This document shows positions 58,703 to 64,000 of a DNA stretch of 64,000 bases, in pieces. How positions within the stretch are numbered: position 1 is the stretch's first letter; each line of letters starts with the position of its first letter. The stretch is from contig JAKLFY010000007.1 in NCBI GenBank assembly GCA_022710935.1, positions 1 to 64,000 on the forward strand, in the 5' to 3' direction. Under the pieces are notes generated by a model. It was not told the DNA's origin. It saw nothing but the letters and a program-made list of their open reading frames with translations, and did no database searches. The DNA is from Verrucomicrobiota bacterium (GTDB lineage: Bacteria > Verrucomicrobiota > Verrucomicrobiia > Limisphaerales > J093). Made by a program: the position numbers and the translations under genes.

Positions 58703-59869
58703 TCAGAGCGCGGCCAGGAGCGTCTGCTCGAGCTCGGTTGACGTCAGGGCGATCGGATTGGCCTTCATGCTGCTCGACGCGGCGGCTTGAGCCGCCACGG
58801 TCGGGATCTCGGCCGACGCAAGCCCGTGCCGCGCCAGAGGCCGGATTCTGAGATCGCGGCACAACTCCCGGACCCACGCGACGCCGTCATCGGCGACAGC
58901 TTGAGGGCGCCCGGTCAGCAGACGCGCGATTTCGTCGTAGCGCCGCAGGGCCTCGCTGTCCGGCTGGCGTTCACGCAGGGCGCGCAGGTTGGCGGCCATG
59001 ACGTGGGGCAGGAGCGCCGCGCACACCGCTCCATGCGGGGCGGCATAGCGTCCGCCGAGCGGGGCGGCGAAGCCGTGCACGGCCCCGAGGCCTGCGTTCG
59101 CCAGGGCCAGCCCGCCCAAGAGGCTCGCCAGGGCCATGTCCTCGCGCGCCGCGGCGTCGGCCCCGTTCTCGCAAGCCCGGCGCAGGGAACGCACAGCCCG
59201 GCGCATCCCCTCGACGCAGAAACCGTCGGACAAAGGGGTGGCGCGGATGGACACGTAGGGTTCGATGAGTTGTGTGAGGGCGTCCAAACCGGTCGTGGCG
59301 GTGATCCCGGGCGGAAGGCTGCGTGTCAATTCGGGATCGATCAGCGCGACGCGCGGCAGGATCCAGGGACTGCGGAGGCTGGCCTTGACGCGGTGGGCGG
59401 GCGAAGCGATCACGCTGTTGCGCGTCACCTCCGCGCCCGTGCCGGACGTCGTGGGGATCGCCAGGCAGGGCGCCGACGGGCGTTGCAGCGGCAGGCCGCG
59501 TCCGATGACTTCGAGGTAATCGAGCAGCTCGCCCGGGTTGGTGCGCATGGCTGCGATGGCCTTGGCCGCGTCGAGCGCGCTGCCGCCGCCCATGCCGATG
59601 ACCAGGTCGCACGCCTCGGTGCGGGCGATGGCCCGCCCTTCCATGACGGCGTCCAAGGTGGGCTCGCCCGAAACGGGGAAGGTGCACATGGCGACCCCGG
59701 CGGCATGGAGGGCTTCCAGGAGCGGAGCGGCTCGCCCCGTCTGGCCACCGGTCACGACCAGGGCGCGCGCGCCGAGCGACTTCGCGATGGCGCCGGCCTC
59801 ACGCAGAGTTCCGCCGCCAAACAGGATCCGACCCGCCGTGGCAAATTCGAAGCGCATGCAGTTCTTCAA
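58703..59869 (-). CDS. Iron-containing alcohol dehydrogenase family protein
   Basis: A 388-residue protein of the group III (iron-dependent) alcohol dehydrogenase family. The NAD(P)-binding half has ALVVTGGQTGRAAPLLEAL, then DLVIGMGGGSALDAAKAIA and PCLAIPTTSGTGAEVTRNSVI. The metal-binding half has TGLDALTQLIEPYVS, LGAVHGFAAPLGGRYAAPHGAVCAALLPHV. In most relatives the metal is held by Asp-x3-His-x(n)-His-x13-His; here the first Asp (TGLDALT) and both later His (VHGF and PHGA) are kept, but the His of 'DALTH' is Gln. Some family branches share that change. It should reduce an aldehyde or oxidise an alcohol with NAD(P). A small monooxygenase-fold gene lies just upstream on the same strand. Confidence 0.85.
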   Translation of the reverse strand: MKNCMRFEFATAGRILFGGGTLREAGAIAKSLGARALVVTGGQTGRAAPLLEALHAAGVAMCTFPVSGEPTLDAVMEGRAIARTEACDLVIGMGGGSALDAAKAIAAMRTNPGELLDYLEVIGRGLPLQRPSAPCLAIPTTSGTGAEVTRNSVIASPAHRVKASLRSPWILPRVALIDPELTRSLPPGITATTGLDALTQLIEPYVSIRATPLSDGFCVEGMRRAVRSLRRACENGADAAAREDMALASLLGGLALANAGLGAVHGFAAPLGGRYAAPHGAVCAALLPHVMAANLRALRERQPDSEALRRYDEIARLLTGRPQAVADDGVAWVRELCRDLRIRPLARHGLASAEIPTVAAQAAASSSMKANPIALTSTELEQTLLAAL

Positions 59870-59959
59870 TCCTCAAAACGCTCGTTCAATGCAGCCGTCC
59901 GATGCGTCTGGTCCCTGGCGCATCTCACGGTTTTCGCTCATGCGGGCTTAAGCCAGAAC

Positions 59960-60265
59960 TCACTCGGCGGCGTCGGGAGGAAACACTCTTGCGAGCTTCA
60001 CGCTGTGGCGGGGCTCGATCATCAGCGGGGCGACAGTGTCCCGCCACTTCGCGTAGTGGGCCGTTTCCTTGTGCCGGGCGGGGGCGTCGGCGGTGCGATA
60101 GGCCTCGACGAGAACGAACCGGGTCGGGTCGTCCGCCTGCTGCAGAATGTCGAATCGCGCGATCCCGGGTTCGCGCACGCTTTGAAGCGCGTTGTCGAGC
60201 GTGGCCTCTTTGAAGGCCTCGACGCCGTCGGGTTTCAGGTGGACATGGACATGGACGACAAGCAT
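59960..60265 (-). CDS. Antibiotic-biosynthesis-monooxygenase (ABM) domain protein
   Basis: A 101-residue dimeric-barrel protein. [56 protein letters not shown] is the ABM pattern, and [14 protein letters not shown] is the second helix. Relatives include LsrG-like and YgiN-like oxygenases that act on small quinones or signals without cofactors. It precedes the alcohol dehydrogenase gene by 90 bases on the same strand, a pairing that suggests one small-molecule pathway. A REP-like half-arm (CATGCGGGCTTA, 59939-59950) lies between them. ATG 60265 gives a complete domain. Confidence 0.85.
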   Translation of the reverse strand: MLVVHVHVHLKPDGVEAFKEATLDNALQSVREPGIARFDILQQADDPTRFVLVEAYRTADAPARHKETAHYAKWRDTVAPLMIEPRHSVKLARVFPPDAAE

Positions 60266-60337
60266 GGGGGGAGTATTTGGACCGACCGGCCCGCCTGGCA
60301 ACCCAAAGTTGCGGTACACAAGGTGACAGGCTGATCG

Positions 60338-60367
60338 TTGACAAATGGCGCATCGCAGGGTCATCAT
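60338..60367 (+). promoter_or_regulatory. Possible sigma70-type promoter
   Basis: TTGACA (60338-60343) and CATCAT (60362-60367), spaced by 18 bases, lie 50 bases upstream of the transposase start. The -35 is perfect; the -10 matches at four of six positions. Confidence 0.3.
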
Positions 60368-60417
60368 GCCGCTCAACAATCAGGCGATAACACACCACCG
60401 CCTGACGTCGTATGCGC

Positions 60418-61383
60418 ATGGCACGAATCAAGGTGAGCGGCCGGGGGGCCGTGTATCACTGCATCTCGCGGGTGGTCGGCGGACAGATGCTCCTTGGCCC
60501 GCCGGAAAGGGACAAGCTTCAGGAGATGCTCTGGCAGCAGGCGGCATTCAGCGGGATCGAGATCGTCACCTACTGCCTGATGGCCAATCATATTCACCTG
60601 CTGCTCCGTGTCCCCGCCAAGTTCATGGCCACGGATGCCGAGTTGGTCGAACGCGCCCTCGCCCTTTACGGCAAGAACAACCTCTATGCCCAGACGCTGC
60701 GGACAGCCTTCGAGAAGCAAGGGGGCCTGCCCAAGGATCTGCGCGAGGGTCTCCGGCTGCGCATCGGAGACGTGTCGGAGTTCATGAAAGAGCTCAAGCA
60801 GCGGTTCAGCAAGTGGTTCAACCGGCAGCAGAATCGGTGTGGAACGCTCTGGGCGGAGCGGTTCAAGAGCGTGCTGGTCGAGGATCGCCACGGCGCCGTC
60901 CAGGCCGTGGCGGCGTATCTGGACTTGAATCCGGTGCGCGCGGGGTTGGTGAAGGACCCCAAGGATTACCGGTGGTGCGGGTACGCGGAGGCGGTTGCGG
61001 GAAACGCGTCAGCGCGCACGGGGCTGGCAAGTTTTCACCCGTCCTCCGACTGGGCGGAAGCGGCACGAGACTACCAGCAGCTCTTGTTGGTGACCGACGC
61101 CGGCACTGGGGAATCCGGCAAGCCGGTGCTGGAACGGAAGAAGATCCGGCAGAAGTTCGAGAAGAATGCGGATCTGGCCCTGGGCCAGGTATTGCGGTTG
61201 CGGGTAAGGTACTTCAGCGATGGCGTGGTGCTCGGGTCACGGGACTATGTCAACGAAATCTTCGGCGAGTATCGCGATCGGTTCGGACCCCGTCGGCGCA
61301 GCGGTGCGCGACCGATGCGCGGTTTGCCGTCTCTCGAGAACCTGGCGACGATGCGGGACCTGCAAGTCAACGTGGTGAGCTGA
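60418..61383 (+). CDS. REP-associated tyrosine transposase (RAYT, Y1 family)
   Basis: A 321-residue protein. The HUH single-strand nuclease core has ARIKVSGRGAVYHCISRVVGGQ at the start, the HUH motif LMANHIHLLLRVP (His58, His60) and the tyrosine helix VAAYLDLNPVRAGLV, whose Tyr167 aligns with the catalytic tyrosine of E. coli TnpA-REP (Y-x4-NP pattern). FMKELKQRFSKWFNRQQNRCGTLWAERFKSVLVED lies between. All catalytic residues are present, so the enzyme could act. The C-terminal ~120 residues are an extension seen in larger relatives. RAYTs are single-copy domesticated transposases that process REP palindromes; such palindromes are abundant in this window. ATG 60412 (MRMARI) is an alternative. 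Confidence 0.88.
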   Translation: MARIKVSGRGAVYHCISRVVGGQMLLGPPERDKLQEMLWQQAAFSGIEIVTYCLMANHIHLLLRVPAKFMATDAELVERALALYGKNNLYAQTLRTAFEKQGGLPKDLREGLRLRIGDVSEFMKELKQRFSKWFNRQQNRCGTLWAERFKSVLVEDRHGAVQAVAAYLDLNPVRAGLVKDPKDYRWCGYAEAVAGNASARTGLASFHPSSDWAEAARDYQQLLLVTDAGTGESGKPVLERKKIRQKFEKNADLALGQVLRLRVRYFSDGVVLGSRDYVNEIFGEYRDRFGPRRRSGARPMRGLPSLENLATMRDLQVNVVS

Positions 61384-61510
61384 GAGAGGCGGGGCAGGCG
61401 TCCGGACGGGCCGCGTATCGAGTCGTGTTCTGACGGGACGCAGGATCCGAACCGTTGGCGGAGCCGAGTTGGTGAGGGGTCTGTGGAGCGTATCCAACCG
61501 ACCAGGCAGT

Positions 61511-63391
61511 ATGCTCGCGATTATCAGCGACCTGCATGTTCAGGAAACGAGGTTTGACTGCCTTCGCTACCGGGCGAACGGCCAGCTCAAGCAGATCGGC
61601 GTGCGGCGCAATGTCAAGGCGGCCGCCTTCAAACGGCTCGTCACGCGGATTCGGGAGGCCGCCCGACGGCGGAAGTCCTCGGAGGTGCATCTGGTGTTTG
61701 CCGGCGACGTTTTCGAGTTGCATCGGGCGCCCGCCTGGTTTTTTGGACCAGACAACCATGTGCGCCCGACCGATCCGATCGGCGAGGATGTCCCCGAGAA
61801 TCCACTTCGACGGAAGGTCTCGGAGATCCTCACCCAACTCGAGACCGACGAGGATCATCGACAACTCTGGAAGGCAATTCGGAGGTTCGCCTCGAACCGC
61901 ACGAAGCGTCGGCTGCAGGTCTGCGTTCATTACCTGCCGGGCAACCACGATCGTCTTGCCAACGCCTGGCCCAGTGTGCGGCAACAGGTGCGCCGGATGC
62001 TGGGCATGGACGACAGCTCGAGCGCGCCCTTTCCCGTCTGTCTCGATTTCACCGGCCCGGCGCTGGGGGATTACGGCGTGCGGGTCCGTCACGGCCATGA
62101 ATATGATCCGCCCAACTTCCCCTGGTCCACGCCAACGCAGACGGCGTTGGACCGCGGCTGGCAGGACTATCTGAGGCCTGCGTTCGGCGACTATGTCACG
62201 GTGGATGTGGCCATGCGGCTGGCGCTCGCGTTTCGCGCCCGTTACGCCCAGGCCCTGCGCGGCCTGGTGAAGCGGAACGAGACACGGCCCGCGCCCGATC
62301 AGATGCGGCGGCTTTATCTGGCGTTGACCGAGTTTGACGACGTGCGCCCGGCATCGCTGCTCACCGAGTACCTGGCCGCGCAGATGGGGCCGAGCCGCAA
62401 GGACACGTTCAAGGCTCTGAAACCGGTCCTGCGCGATGTGGTCGAGACCGCTGTGGCGAATCGGTTCTTTCTGGATGAAGCATCGAAGCACGTGCCTCAG
62501 GTGCTCCTCAAGTTGCTACCAGGCCTGGTGAAGAACCTCTCCGCCCCGATGCTTGAAGACATCGTGCGCACGTTCTCGAAGGCCTCGGACAAACAGACGG
62601 ACAGCCCGGCGCAACGCGCTCTCGAAGAGTTCCGCCAGAACGCCGGCCTTCAGCTTGTGATCAGCGGCCACACCCACTCTCCCGAGCAGGTCCCGTTGAC
62701 CGGCGGGGCTGTGCCGCCCGGTGTCGAGGCGTTTTACCTCAACAGCGGCACCTGGCGCACCACCCTCCCCCACGGCGTCGGCGGCTTTGGTCGGTTGCGC
62801 GCCTCGACGATGATCTTCTGCTACAACACTCAGGAACAGCAGGAGGGTCCGGAGGACGGGCGCATGTTCGAGGTCTGGACCGGCCATCTCGCCGCCGGGA
62901 CGCTCGGGCCGTACGACGAGGCGGTGGAACGGCACTCGACCGCTCGATCGGGTGCGATGCAGTTGGTCTTCGAGTCCTTCGAAGCGCTCGCGGTGCAAGA
63001 GGAACTCAACGGCGCGGAACTGAAGGTGAGCTTCGGCGTGGACGAGCAGGGGTATGAGGCCGAATTCGACGGCATCCGGGCCGGAGACGGTCCGCGGCCC
63101 GTCTCGAACGCCCCGCTGTGGCTCGATCCGAATCTGGACGGAGACCTGTGGTTCCACGGAGTCGAGGTGGATTGGGGGAACAGCCCGTTGAACTATGACG
63201 ATCCGTTGCCGTGGGCGCTCGAACCGCTGCCGCGCGAGAGTCCGCACGGCCAGTTTCGAGCGGGCCGCCATGCCCTGCGGATTCTCGGCCGCGGGGTCGG
63301 AGGCGCCGACCGCAGCGAGTTCCTGCTGCGCTATCGGATCGAATCGCCCAGACATCAGATGACGCGCAGCGGCGTGAAATGTCCGGGCTAG
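61511..63391 (+). CDS. Large calcineurin-type metallophosphoesterase
   Basis: A 626-residue protein. The five metal motifs of the calcineurin-like superfamily are present in order: SDLH (6-9), AGDVFE (Gly65-Asp66), PGNHDR (144-147), RHGHEYD (near 195) and GHTHSPEQ (near 385). A helical insertion of about 190 residues lies between the fourth and fifth motifs, much larger than usual. A beta-rich C-terminal domain of 200 residues follows. The enzyme should hydrolyse a phosphate ester; substrate unknown. ATG 61511 was chosen because the first motif (MLAIISDLH) begins there. The final residues VKCPG and the TAG stop come from a REP-like arm at 63374-63391. Confidence 0.82.
   Translation: MLAIISDLHVQETRFDCLRYRANGQLKQIGVRRNVKAAAFKRLVTRIREAARRRKSSEVHLVFAGDVFELHRAPAWFFGPDNHVRPTDPIGEDVPENPLRRKVSEILTQLETDEDHRQLWKAIRRFASNRTKRRLQVCVHYLPGNHDRLANAWPSVRQQVRRMLGMDDSSSAPFPVCLDFTGPALGDYGVRVRHGHEYDPPNFPWSTPTQTALDRGWQDYLRPAFGDYVTVDVAMRLALAFRARYAQALRGLVKRNETRPAPDQMRRLYLALTEFDDVRPASLLTEYLAAQMGPSRKDTFKALKPVLRDVVETAVANRFFLDEASKHVPQVLLKLLPGLVKNLSAPMLEDIVRTFSKASDKQTDSPAQRALEEFRQNAGLQLVISGHTHSPEQVPLTGGAVPPGVEAFYLNSGTWRTTLPHGVGGFGRLRASTMIFCYNTQEQQEGPEDGRMFEVWTGHLAAGTLGPYDEAVERHSTARSGAMQLVFESFEALAVQEELNGAELKVSFGVDEQGYEAEFDGIRAGDGPRPVSNAPLWLDPNLDGDLWFHGVEVDWGNSPLNYDDPLPWALEPLPRESPHGQFRAGRHALRILGRGVGGADRSEFLLRYRIESPRHQMTRSGVKCPG
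63374..63391 (+). repeat. REP-like arm providing a stop codon
   Basis: GTGAAATGTCCGGGCTAG supplies the codons for VKCPG and the stop of the metallophosphoesterase. The same core occurs at 35222-35237, 53139-53149 and (variant) 1816-1833. Confidence 0.75.
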
Positions 63392-63504
63392 GCGGACGGG
63401 GCAATCCCGGGGGTGGCCGGCTCCTTGTTTTTCTCTTTTTCTTTTCCCGGTCGTTTCCTAGGCTGCCGATGCTGCCTCGAGACCGGGGCGCATCTGGAGT
63501 TTTT

Positions 63505-64000
63505 ATGGGTGAAGACAAGACTGTTGTGCAGCCGGCGGAGGCATCGCCGCTGCGTCCGCTGAACCGGCCTGCCAAGCTCGCCCCCACGCCGCCGGGCAAG
63601 CCCCAGTATGCCGTCACCATCCGCGACGCCGGCGGGCAGGAGGTTGTCCTGGCCGACCCGCGCGCCACGCGGGCTCTGGTTGCGCTGATGAACGTGCATG
63701 CGGTCAACGGGGGGGCAGCGTGCCACTGGGGCGGGCCCGCCGCCTTTGCGGAGATCATGGCGGCCATCCACGGCCTGATGTTCTCGACCCGGGGCCGCCC
63801 GTGGCACGAGGCCTACAATTTCGTCAACGACGCGGGCCACGCCGAGAATGGTGTTTACGCCCTCCGAGCCAACTATGGGTACGACGGGTTGACGTTCGAA
63901 TCGCTCAGGGCTTTTCGGAGTCTCGAGAGCAAGCTGACCGGTCACGGCGAGTCGCATCTCAATCCGGAGGGCGTTCTGCTGAGCAACGGCCCGCTGGGAT
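63505..64000 (+). CDS. Transketolase-like protein, N-terminal part (runs off the window)
   Basis: 165 codons are visible from ATG 63505 to the window edge. NRPAKLAPTPPGKPQYAVTIRDAG leads into VVLADPRATRALVALMNVHAVNGGAACHWGGPAAFAEIMAAIHGLMF, then FVNDAGHAENGVYALRANYGYDGLTFESLRAF and LTGHGESHLNPEGVLLSNGPLG, which I recognise as the thiamine-pyrophosphate-binding half of a transketolase-like family of Verrucomicrobia. GHGE and NGPLG correspond to the 'GH.E' and 'tGpLG' cofactor and substrate-loop motifs. The pyrimidine-binding half and C-terminal domain are outside the window. It would take part in the non-oxidative pentose phosphate pathway or a related ketol transfer. A pyrimidine-rich stretch (63424-63448) lies upstream. 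Confidence 0.75.
   Translation, partial: MGEDKTVVQPAEASPLRPLNRPAKLAPTPPGKPQYAVTIRDAGGQEVVLADPRATRALVALMNVHAVNGGAACHWGGPAAFAEIMAAIHGLMFSTRGRPWHEAYNFVNDAGHAENGVYALRANYGYDGLTFESLRAFRSLESKLTGHGESHLNPEGVLLSNGPLG

Noticed and set aside
60418-61383. Loss of the transposase catalytic tyrosine (KWFN where relatives have KWYN)
   Set aside because: Alignment to E. coli TnpA-REP puts the catalytic tyrosine in VAAYLDLNPVRAG (Tyr167), which is present.

Overview
This window is from a high-GC Gram-negative bacterium, most likely a member of the Verrucomicrobiota (Pedosphaera/Limisphaerales type). The reasons are seen in the genes themselves: a DUF1549/DUF1553, DUF1501 and pre-peptidase-C (PPC) gene trio; very large secreted proteins with lamin-tail, PA14, concanavalin-like and CotH domains whose C-termini end in a 'FYRLR'-type tail; a prepilin-motif protein; FGE-sulfatase domain proteins; and many short dispersed palindromic repeats between genes. 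No rRNA, tRNA, CRISPR array or prophage was seen. The lineage is an inference; no marker rRNA is present.

Layout. 1-4.5 kb: an apiosidase-like (DUF4038) secreted hydrolase converging on a beta-propeller/phosphoesterase lipoprotein, with a repeat block between them that supplies both stop codons. 4.7-10.5 kb: a four-repeat secreted adhesin-like protein, a collapsed prepilin gene, a DUF434 protein and a broken LamG gene. 10.4-22.7 kb (minus strand): a polysaccharide-related locus with a heparinase II/III-type lyase, a NodB-like deacetylase, a 1,840-residue CotH/lamin-tail protein and a glycosidase-like gene broken by two frameshifts. 22.7-24.3 kb: a transposase remnant, an orphan ParA and repeats. 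24.3-30.1 kb: the DUF1549/DUF1553 - DUF1501 - PPC operon. 30.1-33.2 kb: a degraded zone with a truncated FGE gene, a ceramidase-like remnant, a prepilin-type protein, a toxin-antitoxin pair with a truncated PIN toxin, and several repeat families. 33.2-39.4 kb: a GH29 alpha-L-fucosidase and a two-PA14 surface protein.

39.7-49.1 kb is the most interesting part: a PflX-like radical SAM protein, a small protein, a Ycf46-type AAA+ ATPase, a DUF1257 (Ycf35-like) protein, a DUF2997 protein, a signal-peptidase-fold membrane protein lacking both catalytic residues, a TPR protein and a PilT-type ATPase. All are on the plus strand and tightly spaced or overlapping, except that a GH25/autotransporter-repeat gene on the opposite strand is wedged into the middle. 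I propose that these eight genes form one poorly described machine.

49.4-64 kb: a YbjQ protein, an FGE-domain secreted protein, an FKBP isomerase, a GyrA/ParC-type topoisomerase subunit flanked by direct repeats, FtsK, an iron alcohol dehydrogenase with a monooxygenase partner, an intact REP-associated tyrosine transposase (RAYT), a large metallophosphoesterase and the start of a transketolase-like gene that runs off the window.

A window-wide theme is a family of palindromes with the core AGCCCGGAnATTTC/GAAATnTCCGGGCT, found at gene ends and sometimes forming the stop codon. Together with an intact RAYT and a decayed one, this suggests an active or recently active REP/RAYT system.
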